Assembly: GCA_013397455.1 (NCBI GenBank)
Contig: VYZB01000016.1
Location: 2,629,179-2,693,178 of the forward strand
Direction of reading: 5' to 3'
DNA: 64,000 nucleotides
From: Crotophaga sulcirostris
Taxonomy: Eukaryota > Chordata > Aves > Cuculiformes > Crotophagidae
A model generated the notes under the pieces. That model was not told the DNA's origin. It ran no database searches and saw nothing but the letters and a program-made list of their open reading frames with translations. The stretch's first letter is position 1. Every line of letters begins with the position of its first letter. The position numbers and the translations under genes are program-made. Of this stretch, positions 23,361 through 35,597 are shown piece after piece.

Positions 23361-25367
23361 CTCATTCCTCTGTTGAAAGCTCCTTGAAGTCTCTCTTACT
23401 GTACCATAACCACATACATGAGGTTGACAGACATTTTGGGATGAAGTGGGTAATGGAGAGCAGCTCTTCTCAAAGACTGGTACAGAAACAGGTATGGGAA
23501 TGCCCTGTATACAAGATGAGGTGTTTTCCTTGAGGATGCTAAATGGGTATTTGTGATGGGGATCAATGCCAAAACATGCCCTATTTGGAGAGCATTATGA
23601 ATAGCTTTGGGATATTTTGCAGAGAAAATAGTATAAATACAAGAGTACTTGAGTCTGAGTGGCTTCCACTGAAGCATCCCTTAATCTTTCAGGATCTGGA
23701 TGTCTCATTTTTTTTTCCATGGTTCTTCAGTAGTTACCTCAATTTATCCTCATATTTCCCTGCCTTCTGTCCTTCGCTCACATCCTTCAAACTCTTCTGT
23801 TCCTAAAGTCTCAGTCCTTCTTCCCATATTCCTTTAGCTGAGACATTCAACTTCTCGATGTATCCTTTCATCTTTGTTGTTCAGCTGGACCCATTTCACA
23901 CAAATACAGGTACATTTCACACAGGTATTCTATCCCCTTCTTCTCAAATAGTGATTAAAGAATCATCAGCATATTCCTGAAAACAACAAAAAACTCCTGG
24001 AATAAGTCCTGTTGACAGTATTGATAACTCCTCAGATAGAACCGTGAACAACTGAAAGAGGGAAAAAAATGGGACAGGAATCAGGAAGCAGTGGAAAAGT
24101 ATTGAAGGAACCAATAGGTCACTGAGGAAAAGGGAAGGAGAATCTTTTCTAATTGTGTAACTGTCTTTGTGCTTGCTTAGTTCATTGCCCCTCTTTGGCC
24201 TGTATTATAAAGAAACATGTCCATGGCTATTGAAAAATCTCCAGCCATATGACATAGAGATTCTTATACAATATATTTAACATTCTGCTACTGTGACAGC
24301 TGTAGGAGTGTCTGTTCATTAGTATTTAAATTATTTGATAATTATTTCATTTTAAAATATGGTTTAAATAATCCTTACATCTGGTCAGTGTAATGTCGTG
24401 GTTTAACGCCTGTTGTAGGCCTTAATTCTAGACTTATATAATGCTATTCTGTAACCATACGATTTCATAAGGGCACTTATACAATAAAACAGGGACTTAA
24501 TGGAGCACTTTATCTTTTTGCAATTTTTAGTTTCAGCTGACCATAGCAAGTGAAGCTAAAGGTTGTATAATATTGCACATCTCCCTCTGGCAGAATTACT
24601 TCTTTGCATAGAAAAGTTCTCCATTTTAAGATAAGGACGTGATTTTTTGCAAAGGCTTAGCTAAGATTTTTGCTAAGAAATGGGAATGTATAAAATGCAT
24701 TCACTCATATTCTTCCATTTTCCCTCTTCCACTTAATTCGTAATGTTTTAAGTTATGCATGTGGAGGTGTTGGAATGATGTGAGAGTAATGTCATTTTCA
24801 AAGCACAGTGAATCTTATGGAGAAGCAGGTATAAGTAAAAAGGAATATTTTAGGTCCGTACAGAAATTTAAAAATTGAATATAAAAGTAGAGAGTCTCCT
24901 ATATTTCCACATTATTATGTGTTAACTATCACTAGAACCTCTTCCACTCAAATAACACAATCTCCATAATTTTGTCATTGTGTATGAACTTTGTGGAAAA
25001 AAATATGGAAAACCTCTGAATTTGTCTAATGAGGATTAGGTAAAGTGAGTAGCAGAAATGGCACCATTTTCCATTAACACTCATATATATACTGCTACTT
25101 CCTATAAAGGAGCACAGTAGGAAACAAACAATGATATAGAAAGGTCAGTAGCCATGTCTTACTACAGAGGACAAACGTGGTTGCAGAATGCAGACTGATG
25201 TCTGTCTTTTAGCTCTGTCCATTTTCTCACATTACAGTGACTCTCTAGGCAACTTAGACCTGTTTTTCCTGGTGTAATATGGGGTAAAAAGCATACCACC
25301 AATGTGAATTAAAACACACTAATATTGTGTAGTAACTGTGTAATGATAATAATGATATTCTGCATTT
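23361..25367. other. AT-rich unique sequence, no gene seen
   Basis: No gene recognised. A 17-base string at 24393-24409 (TGTCGTGGTTTAACGCC) resembles the end of avian ERVL LTRs read in reverse, but the similarity does not continue. Confidence 0.45.
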
Positions 25368-25446
25368 CATAGCGTTATAGAATCATTTAGATTGGAAATG
25401 ACCTTTAAGATCGAGTCCAATGATAAAGTTAATAGTGCCAAAATGG
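25368..25446 (-). mobile_element. CR1 LINE 3' tail fragment, old
   Basis: On the + strand it reads CATAGCGTTATAGAATCATTTAG, the reverse complement of a decayed octamer tail (bases joined across its first part). ATTGGAAATGACCTTTAAGATC and GAGTCCAA follow, and then text resembling GTTAATAGTGCCAA. These match the last ~80 bases of CR1 in reverse, with small deletions. Confidence 0.82.
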
Positions 25447-27344
25447 AAGATTTCCCCAAAACAATTAAATTCACTGACAATTTGAGGTATTCTCCTTTAG
25501 TATTTACTAAGATACTAAAGTAGCCCTGGAAAGACTTTCTGGGTTTGTTCATTTTAAGATTAGAATTCTAAAACGTGTATGGAAAAAAACACATTAAAAA
25601 TTCTTCTTCGAAAATATAGTCTGATAAAAAAACATTTGAACTAAAAAACTTCATTAGAAAATTTAATTTAAGAATCTTAGGTAATTTTAAAACATTAATT
25701 CAATACACTCCACAACACTTTTGTGAACAGTCAAGGAACACAAAGCAGAGCAAGGGGGAACCTGACTACCAGAGAATACAGTTTATTTTCTCTGACACCA
25801 GGCATTGAAATATTAAATGTCTAGTATAACCTCAGAGCCTATGAGTCTTGTATAATCAAGACAGGGAAATAAATACCTTGGGGAGTGAGTTATGTCATCT
25901 ATCTTTTTTAGGCACTTACTCTATGGCCAGTTGTCCTTCACCACCTATCTGGAACTAGATAGGTATATTTAAGGTGGACTAAGTTGAGTGACAGGAATCT
26001 CATATTTAGTAGCTATATGGCAAACCTATAAGATCTTTATTTCCAATATTTTTTTTCTCCAACTACTAAAGAAAAGAGTCAGGTAAACATGCTGCTTGCC
26101 TAGGCTTTTCACTGTCAGCCTCTACTGTAATGTAACACTAGAAGTTAGCACCACGTATTTATAAGTGGCTTCTGAAATGGTTGGGACAGAATTCCAATTG
26201 CTTGGAGTTGTCCTCTGGGAAAATATTTTTAAATGACAGTGCTGTTACAAGCTAGATTTTTATGGTCTGATTTTTCAAAATTGCTAGATGTCCAATCTTC
26301 TGAAAACAGACCACTTATTCTGATGTTAAAAATGGGAGACGAATTCAGGGAAATTCTGGATGAGTTCTTTTTAAAACTAGAGATTGAGAATAATAAAAAG
26401 GATAACGTAGCTGAAAATAGAGCCATGAACAACTTGTGTTTCCTATTTGTAAACCCCTCCCTGTTGAAATATGAAGCCTCTTGTGTTTTTTCTTACTTTC
26501 AAATAAACTCAACATGCCAAAGTTATCAATGTCCTTCCTAGTATAACGTTCATTTTCTTGGATAATAACATAGTTTTGGTGCATTAACTTTCCAGATGAA
26601 TGGCTGGAATTTGGTGTTTTAATTACCAATTATTCTGTGGTTTAGTAGATAAACTTAGCAGCTGTTGCTTTATGTTGGATATGGTTTGGAGAATCTGTGT
26701 ATTCTTCAGCCCTTATTTGAAAGCCAAAACATTTTGACCCAGCTGCAGTATGAAAACAAGCTGGCAAATCTTCTCTTCAAGCAAATATATCCAATTCATT
26801 CAAACTCTGCCTACAATATGTTTGATACTAGATGTTGAAACGGGAGAAATAAATGATGAATAACAGGCAAAGATCAAGTAAACTATGAGTAGTAGTAAGG
26901 TTTTTTTAATATTGCTCAAGAAGATACACTTTCTACCTAGACTGGAGCTATTCCCTTGAGAGTAAATTCTGATATTGAACCTGTCTTGCCAAATGTCAGA
27001 CAGATACTTTTCATTTAGAGGAATTTTTAAAAAGCAAAAAAAGAGCACTACGATAGCACTACTGAAACCATGACAGAAAGCATGTCATTAGTCTGTTTAG
27101 AGAAATGTACTTTTCCTTCACTTTCACACAGATTTAGAAGTATTTAAGAATGAACTAGTACACAGTGACAAACATTATATAAATATACATCTGCATAGAA
27201 AACATTTGCCATCCCTTCTGAAAATTGCAGACGTAGACAAGTTTCAATAGCTGTGTAGTACTTCTAAATGCATGATGCGGTAACCTTTTGACTATCAGAA
27301 TACAATTCATTTCTACAATTAGTATTGAAAATCTGTGGGTCCTA
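25447..27344. other. AT-rich unique sequence, no gene seen
   Basis: No gene or transposon recognised. Overlapping open frames on both strands at 26229-26629 (up to 102 codons) share no family motif and oppose each other, so they look like chance. Confidence 0.5.
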
Positions 27345-27985
27345 AAATATGTCAAAAAATTGCTGTCAAGCTGAGCCTTAAAAGTGTCCTGTGTAGAGGA
27401 ATCTAACACTTCCCTGGGGAGATTATTCCAATGTTTAAGTGTTCTTATGGTGAAAACTTTTCTTATGGAATCCAATTGGAATCTCCACAGGAGTAACTTA
27501 TACGCATTAACCCTTGTCTTTTCCATGTGACTCCTTGTAAAAAAGGAGTGTCCATCCACTTGGAAGACACCCTTTATGTACTGGTACATGGTAATAAAGT
27601 CTCCCTTCTCTAGACTGAACAAATACAATTCTCTCAGCCTTACTTCATATGCTAGGTTTCCTAGTCCTCTGATCATCTTAGTGACCCTTCTCTGGACCCT
27701 CTCCAACCTTTCTGCATGTTTTTTGTATAGCGGGGACCAAAACTGAATGCAGCACTCCAGATGTGGTCTGACAAGTGCTGAGTAGAGTGGGATAATGACT
27801 TCTTTATCTCTGCTGCTGATGCCCTTCTTGATGCACCCCGGCATCCTGTTGGCCTTCTCTGTTGCTGCAGCACACTGTTCCTCATGTTGAGTCTGCTGTG
27901 CAACAAGACTCCCAGGTCCTTCTCCACAGAGCTGTTGTCTAGTCAGGTGGAACCCAGTCTGAGCTCTTTATCCTTCACCAAGTTA
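27345..27985 (-). mobile_element. CR1 LINE ORF2 3' portion, older copy
   Basis: The minus strand carries the C-terminal part of CR1 ORF2. Text equivalent to EKDLGVL and SRLNM lies near 27890-27930, followed by a frameshift near 27885. After it come [76 protein letters not shown] and TFKAQLD. Compared with usual CR1 the motif [12 protein letters not shown] is shortened to FSLEKGDF, an in-frame loss of about four codons. The frame stays open for 229 codons (27844 to 27155) and runs past the CR1 coding end into flanking sequence. No octamer tail is seen. The RT core and endonuclease are absent, so the copy is dead. Confidence 0.9.
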
Positions 27986-30900
27986 CTAGAACAGATTTAG
28001 GATTACATTGCAGGAGTAGCATATGCTGAAGTAATGGAAACAAGAAAGAAGTCAAAATATGCTGAATCTTATCCTTTGCTGTAGTTCAAATTATTTCAAC
28101 CCTCTACAATTAAAAGAAGTCCTCAGTTAAGCATTTATGAACAAATTCTAACAGTATTATATTCTTGTTTTATTTGTGAATATTTCCAGACTTGAATTTG
28201 TTGAGTAATTTCACTAAAAAAAAATTTGCTTTGTTTCTCATCTGTTTTTCCATAAGTATACATAGATCTTAGGAAAGAAATTGTGTAAGTACTGTGACAT
28301 TATAAGCAGAAACATTGTAATTTCCTTGAAAATATTCTGTTATAATTCTATTTAAGCTTTCACCTATTTTGTCTATTAATGTCACACCATTTTGCTCCCC
28401 TTAAAACATCTGGTATTTTTGAATAATGAATGTACCAAAGGAAAGCTGTGTTGGATATAAATGAAATAATGCTCATAATTTTATATGTCAATAGGCTTAA
28501 ATTCAAATGTCTTTTCTTATCTTTTTCAATTCTTAAATGCTAGTTCTTAAGGAATATTCTTTAACTTGGTTCCTCTTATTATTTTGTTATTCCACTCTTA
28601 GCTAACTCCATGAATTTAACATAAATTTAACCCAGTGCACAAGCAGAATGTGACTGTCTCTAACGTCATGACAGTTGAATTCAGTTTCTCTTTTCTTCTG
28701 TACTTCAGAAGAAGAAAAATAACAGCTACTGCAGCTTCTGTAGCATCTAAGATTTGTGTGAGTTAACATAATCCTGACTGTGGAATCACCTCCATCGAAG
28801 AAAACTAAAATGAGTACTTCCATGTTTCCCAGGTGCCTCATGATTTGCCTCACCTATGCGTGCAGAAGACAGACCATGAGATAGAAGACATATGCTTTAT
28901 GAAACAGATATTATTACGTATATCTAGTGAAAGAAAGCAATATGTGATTGATTTAGTTTTCCAGATAGATTTCAAATATTATTACAATGCTGAGATGTAT
29001 ATTGATCACTTGTGTTTTTTTCATTTAAAATTTATTCCCTGACATCTTGAAATCGTTGTTCACTGAATGAATATATCTCAAATATTCATGAATATGTATG
29101 GACCTTAGAAATATGTCATAAACTACTTAATTTTTTTCCACTTTACTCATTCACTATGAACTGCTCTGCAATGTCATTGGAAATCTCATGATCACCAAAA
29201 ATGACAGGTCATAATCCTTGAGTCTGGTTGAATTATATTCAGCAAAGGACAAGAAGGTTAAAAGAGGCAAAGATTGTTCAGGGCAAATAACAGAACTTTC
29301 TAGGTCTCCCAAGCTAACAAGGAGTCTGTCACTCCTGCCTAAAACAGGAGAACCTCTGAAGTTGCTCTAGTTTTATAAATCTGTAATCATTCTTTCTTGA
29401 GAATTCACTGAGAATGCGGTACTTCAGACAGAGCCCTTTACACATATTCCCTCTGTACTAGGGAACTGTGAGGCGTGGGTAGTGTGCAGCCCATTGAAGA
29501 TGCTAGCAGAGACTGTTCGAGCAGAGATTACTTTTCTGGTCCTTTTGAGTTGGATTTTGATCCACATACAGCAGTACAAAAGAATCATATCAGGACTAAA
29601 AACCTGCCTCACTCACTTTAGTGTGTCTATAATTTACTACATTTCATCCTTTCCGAGCTAGCACAGGTGCCTAGGGTAGAAACTACATCTTTCTGCTCCA
29701 TTATGCCATTTTCCTGTGCTTTCAGCTGTTCTGAGGTGTTGATATTGATTGTTAATACGCTTTTTCTAGATCTCTTAAATAGCTTTTTCTGTATATTAGC
29801 TGACTTTCATTGATGGCATCATTGAGAGTGGATATCCTATTCCTGAATTTCCCATCCCAAATGCCTCTTTTCTGTTGTAGACGTGGAGGTGAATTTTTAA
29901 AACTCTCCATTAATAACTAGCAGTTTTTATAAGTGGCTCAAAAAACCTTATTGAAGCTTCTACCTGCAGTTGTCTCCTTTTCTCCTGAAGCAGAAAACTT
30001 GCAAGAATTGCACATCTTCGATATTATTGAGATAACATTTACGGCATGTAATACTTTTTTTTTCTTCATGCTAATGCTGTCTTTTATTCATATGTACCAC
30101 TTTACTAATACTATAATAATATCGATTCATTCTTAACAACTGCATCGGTTAGCACACTGCAGAACAGGTCAGTTAACCACTCTGTTTTCTCTATATTTTT
30201 TCCTCCAAGTGGAATATTGATGCTTAATCAGTGAGTCACAAGAAGTTTTGTTCAATACAACTGATTTAGAACTTACTTGTTCTGTTACTCTCAGATAATC
30301 TTTGTTTAAAACTTTTCAGGAATGTCACTTACTGGCATAGTATCTTCTAGGCATCTGCCTATGGTTCTGCCTTTCTTTTTTCTTTTTTTTTTGTTTTTCT
30401 GAAACCTATACACAGCTTCATTAGTCACTCTGATGGTTAGTTCTGTCAAAAAATTATTTAAAACAACCTTATCAATTTTTGTTGCTTTTGTTGTTACGTC
30501 TACTTCAATTCTAAGCGTTTGGTTTCAGTTTCGCAGTTCTCGTCATCTGTTTCATGATTTCCAGTACTGAAAATAAATTCAGTTTTAATTACTAGTACCA
30601 CAATGTATTTTATTTATCTTTATTTTTCATTGCACAGTTTTTTTTCTTATTCCCCATATGATTTGTCCAGTATTCACTCATTGTTGCTAATATTTGAGAA
30701 TCTTCCTTTTAGAGGAGAAACTACTTCTCATATTTTGTACATTCACAGCTTAGCCTCTTCTAATAAATGTTGTCTTTCCTGCAGTCTGCCTCACATTGGG
30801 AAATGTGTTAAAAGTCTTGTGCACAAAGAGAAGATAATTGCTGGCTTTTCCTTGCTACCTCCTTTACTCCAGAAAGCACCTGACCACCTAATTAAGAAAT

Positions 30901-32412
30901 TAACTACAGCACAAGCACAAAACAGAGTCTCTAGTTTTCTGACCAGAGATGGTATATGTTCCTTTTGCTTTGAGTACAGACGGAGTTAGCTGCCACCCCA
31001 CACAAGTTATCATGGGTTGCTTCTCTGAGGAGTGTTTTCCTTGGCATATTTTTTCTAGTTTCAAACCAAGACACACCTTGCTTTCTAAATGAAACCAGAA
31101 AAAAAGACATGAATGTTTACCGTATGTATTTCAAGAAAAACATTTCAGTAAGTTGCTTAAAAGGTTATGAAAACACAATCATTCTGCTGTGACTGCAGAA
31201 TTTTGCATAAAGGGCAGTAGAGAATGGGAAAATTTCACATACTTTTTCCACATACTTTTGGCCTTCTTTAAATTAACTGAATAACATTATACTGACTTAT
31301 AAAGAAATTAAGAAAATGGTAATAAAAAATAGTATAATGTCTAGTTAAGAATTAAATACAACTTTGCACTTTTCTAAATTAAATTATATAATTCCTCTGT
31401 GTTAGAGCTGGGGACATTCCCTAAATTGTATTCTCTTACTGCTATGTACATAGTAATAAAATTAGAACTATCAGTTGTCAAATGAAACTAAAAAAACTGA
31501 AAACCAAGCCCAAACATCACCAAAACAAAATATAAAACATTAATTAAAGAACTTAATAGGTTAGGCCTCCTTCGCGTACAAGAAATAACATAAAGGAGCT
31601 TCTAAGTGTCCTTATGTAACATTACAAAAATGCCTCAAATACTAAAAATTGTTTTTGTTAAAAACACATAGATGAGTAAATGCTTGTCCACAAGGGATAA
31701 ATTTTATCAGGTTAAAAATGCTTTTTATTAAAGAACTTGTGGCAAATAGAACCTTTTTTTGTTTTGTCTTTCTTACTGCTTTGCAAAATGAAACTGATTA
31801 ATTTAAATTTTAGAGGCAGCTAAAAAAAAGAAATGAAATAACATTTGTTGTAAAGCAGTAATCTATTCATAACATAAAATTGCATTTAAAGACCCTGAAA
31901 TGAGAATATATTGAATTATTCATTGAAAACAATGTATCCTTCGAATTTGGCCTCTGAGCGTGGTTGCAAACTGTCAATGAGCACTCATGAATTATACTAA
32001 TAAACTTCGTTATTAATAGATTCTGCATATAAAGTATTTAGGCTTATAGATTATTTGTAAACTCTCTGTTGCATTATTTTATTAAAAAGTTCACAATGCA
32101 GAACTTTTTTTTCTTTGCTTTGATCGTTTACAAACATTTGGGTTTGTCTTTGAACAACTTTATAATTTGGTCTGCATTTTGGAAGCTTCAAAATTAAATT
32201 CAATCAATGCATAAACTTTCCATCTTCACTTCAAGGAATTTACCTTCTATGGTTTGTTTGTTCCTTGTACGTTTGAAAAATAAAGATAACTTCTTTACTA
32301 TACAAGGCTTATTTATGACAATGACAGAATACCAGTATAACCACAAAAATACTGTAACTGTAGCTGGGGTCAAGATGCCAAATATATATACTGCAGTCTT
32401 TCCTCTTTCCTG
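27986..32412. other. AT-rich unique sequence, no gene seen
   Basis: No gene, RNA or repeat family recognised. It includes T-rich stretches near 30370-30410. A 128-codon frame at 30603-30989 has no motif and a T-rich, low-complexity start. Confidence 0.5.
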
Positions 32413-32459
32413 NNNNNNNNNNNNNNNNNNNNNNNNNNNNNNNNNNNNNNNNNNNNNNN
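32413..32459. other. Assembly gap (47 N)
   Basis: A run of 47 undetermined bases. Flanks are CTCTTTCCTG on the left and AATTTCCTGG on the right, which share TTTCCTG. A small local repeat may therefore have caused the gap. Open frames that cross it are meaningless. Confidence 0.98.
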
Positions 32460-35400
32460 AATTTCCTGGTACGTTTGCCAGCAACATTTAATTGTTCTTT
32501 GGAATCTGAAACCTTTTCTTTCTATGAAACTTTCCTTTCAATTTCGTTTTGTAAGAGTCATATGGGTTTGTACCACTTATGTGGCAGACAGCTATCAGCT
32601 TGTGTTGCCATTTTTCCAGTAATGTGAATAGACGGTCTCATGACTAAGATGATAATGGAGGTGCTAGAAACCCACAGACGTTTTTTCTTACAAACTTCAT
32701 GAATTAAATATATAAGATTCTTTTATGTTTTTCCTTCAGTTTTTTAAGCTATTGCTAACCTTTTGCCACAGTCATTCATCACATGCAGTTAAAACATTGC
32801 TGTCTGCAAAGGCTATGTCTTCCTAGTTTTTTCAGTTTCTTGGATTGTCATACCACCAGCAAACAGAAAGAGAAGCTTACTGTGTTAAGCAGTGACCAAG
32901 CAACACCATTTCACACATTAAGCATTCACTGAATTTATGAAACTTTTACTTCCTGTCACTATTCTCCATATTTTCTGTCACTTCTAGATTTTAGCTGTAT
33001 TATTGCTCCTAGTTGAAGGGTAATTTTTTTGTTAAAAACTGTCATCTATGTTGATGGATTAATTATTTAAATATTTACTGATGTAGTATAGTCATGTTAC
33101 TGTTTGCCTCATTAAGTGCTTAAGTTTCTGGGTTGATAAGAAATTTCCAGTAAATGTCGTGTGAAATTTTTCACGCATCTATGACCAGCATTTCTTTAAA
33201 CAACTAATCTCTACATTTGTCAACATCAGTCAGTATTATGTCAAATTATTGACACAGTGATGTTGTCTATTTGGTCTTTTGATTTGTAGGAGCACTGCAT
33301 TTAACACAAAATTAGTCTCTCTTTTGGGGTTCTGTCCAGTTTTCTGGCTCATGCAGATATTTACTTTCTGTCAGATGTTATGCATTGTGTTTCTGTTATT
33401 TGTGCTTACCTTTGCAAGTCATCAGAAGTAACATAAGGATAAAAAAATGTATTTATTTATGCCCTAGGTAGACACAGTCAAGTCTCTGTGCTGCTTTGTC
33501 AGTGCTATATATATTTATGTTTATATTGTTTATATATTATGGAAGTCAACTACTTGTTTATAGAATTCAGATCTTTTCCACTACTGCAGAATGAATCCCA
33601 GGAAAAAAAAACACTACCTATTTAGTCTATACAATTGCTCTAGTTACTGTAGAGGAATAGGTCCCTCTAGGGATGGCAATATAATCCCAGTAGAGATGTC
33701 TCTGATAAGTGAGAGATATCATTAGTACACAGCTGAATTTAGGTGAGATATACCCAGATACATAAGATTTTGTGTAAACTTTTGTTGTATCATACTACAG
33801 CTACTGCAATTTACTTCTACCTGGCCTCTATAACAAATACCTGATTTCCTAATCTTCTGGTCAGTACATGCTTCTGCAGTGGGTGAAAACAGCTATCTAC
33901 CCTCCGTGGTAATATCTTCTGAACTCCAAAGAAATGAGGGAATATCATTTCCCAGATATTGATTTAAGACCACTTTTCAATTTTTGCTGATGCTGTGATG
34001 TTTACTAGAGCTTTTTGTTTCTTTGGGTTTTTTCTCTAATGTAAAATTTCTAAGATATTTGAAAAGTACTGTGTTCTTATCAGAGGATCTTGGGACAGTT
34101 TAGCATTACCTACATGATGCTGATTTTAAGAACAAGAGCAGATATAATGATTGCTGCATTCCTCCTTTATATACACTTCCATTTACCTGATTACACTTTG
34201 CCTTCCTTCCCCTGACTCTTAAACACATCCACAATGACCTGATGCCAGTCACTGCAATTTCAATATTTAGACTTGTCAAACAGTGTTTTCTAACCACTGA
34301 ACTGTATTCTTTACTGATATACTTACTCTACATGACCATAAAATAAATCTTCTAAAGTGTTTGCAGAAAACATTTTTTTTCCCTGTGGAAATAGGAGTTT
34401 GAATCTCTTTCTATCTAGCAGTCTTAAAAGCAAAAATAAAATTAAGAAATTAAACCACCCCTATGGTTCACGGAAGACTACGATTTTATGGCCATTTAGC
34501 ATTTTTTTAACCTTTTTGTTTGTTTGTTTATTTTTCTTGCCAAGTCTTTCCCTGAACCACAGATGCCATTTCCTGTTCAGCTGTTGCTCTGTTTCTTACA
34601 GACACCCTGCAGATTATATGGGTAACATTCCAACCCAAATTGGATCATTTCAGTAAGAAATATCTTCTCAAAACCTGTTACTGTTTCCTTTGCATTCTTT
34701 ACCTTATTTAGTTTGTTTGTTGTTTTGCTAGATGGGTTTTTAGCCTATAGTTCAAATCCTTAATACAGACAAATAAATATGTTTGATTTAAAAAGTACAG
34801 TCTCTAAAATGTTGTTATATATAAAATGACAACCAATATCCAGCCCAGTCCAGCCATTTTGAATTTTTATTGTTTCATACATTATGCCATTGCAATTGAT
34901 CATTGTTTTAGTTCCCTGAGAAAAAGAAATATTGCCACTAAAGTAATATATCTTATATAGGCAATTTTTCTTTTTTAAACAAACTGAATATTGCCTCTGT
35001 AATGTTCATTGTAATGGAAAATCTTTTGAGTTTCTCCCCTTCACAGTATTTAGAATTTATAATCAATAGTAAGTGAAGAAAATGTATTGGAACCTTTAAA
35101 ACCTCTCAGTGCTTTTTTAATGCAAATAAATAATTCAGTGTGGTAGAAAGGAAGTGATTGAAATATTGCTGGCCAAGGGCTTCTAATTATCTTTGGGCGG
35201 GCTTGAAAACTGGACTTGTGTATAGTACTGTATTAATGAACCTTTAAACCCAGAGAAAGTTGGCATGAATATAAACACCTTAATTGTTCGTGATTTTGTT
35301 TATTTTACAGTGCTAAACAAATTTAAAAAAAAGGGATCTCCAGCAGTACAAAATGAGGCCAAACGTGATGGTTCTGTCATGGTGTTTCACAAAAACCTTC

Positions 35401-35584
35401 TCCTTCCCCATCACACACACATACATTTTCCTGCACACTTGTTAGAAATATCGCCAGAGTTATGCCTTAAACTTACATTTTAAACAAATATAAGCATATT
35501 TCTTAACTTATCAAAAAGATAATTTTCTAGCCTTTCCTGTGATGATTCTGAGCTTGTTCACTTTTGTTTTCTGCTAGAAACCCT
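32460..35584. other. AT-rich unique sequence, no gene seen
   Basis: No recognisable gene or element. AT-dinucleotide-rich stretches occur near 33505-33540 and TTTG repeats near 34515-34530. Confidence 0.5.
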
Positions 35585-35597
35585 GGGGGGGGGGGGG
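35585..35597. repeat. G13 homopolymer
   Basis: Thirteen consecutive G, striking in this AT-rich context. The length is error-prone in sequencing. A 95-codon frame crossing it (35564-35851) should not be trusted. Confidence 0.9.

Noticed and set aside
30603..30989. 128-codon + strand open frame
   Set aside because: T-rich, low-complexity start, no domain and no splice or promoter context; consistent with chance.
32200..32491. Open frames on both strands near 32.3 kb
   Set aside because: Both run through the 47 N gap, so they are artefacts.
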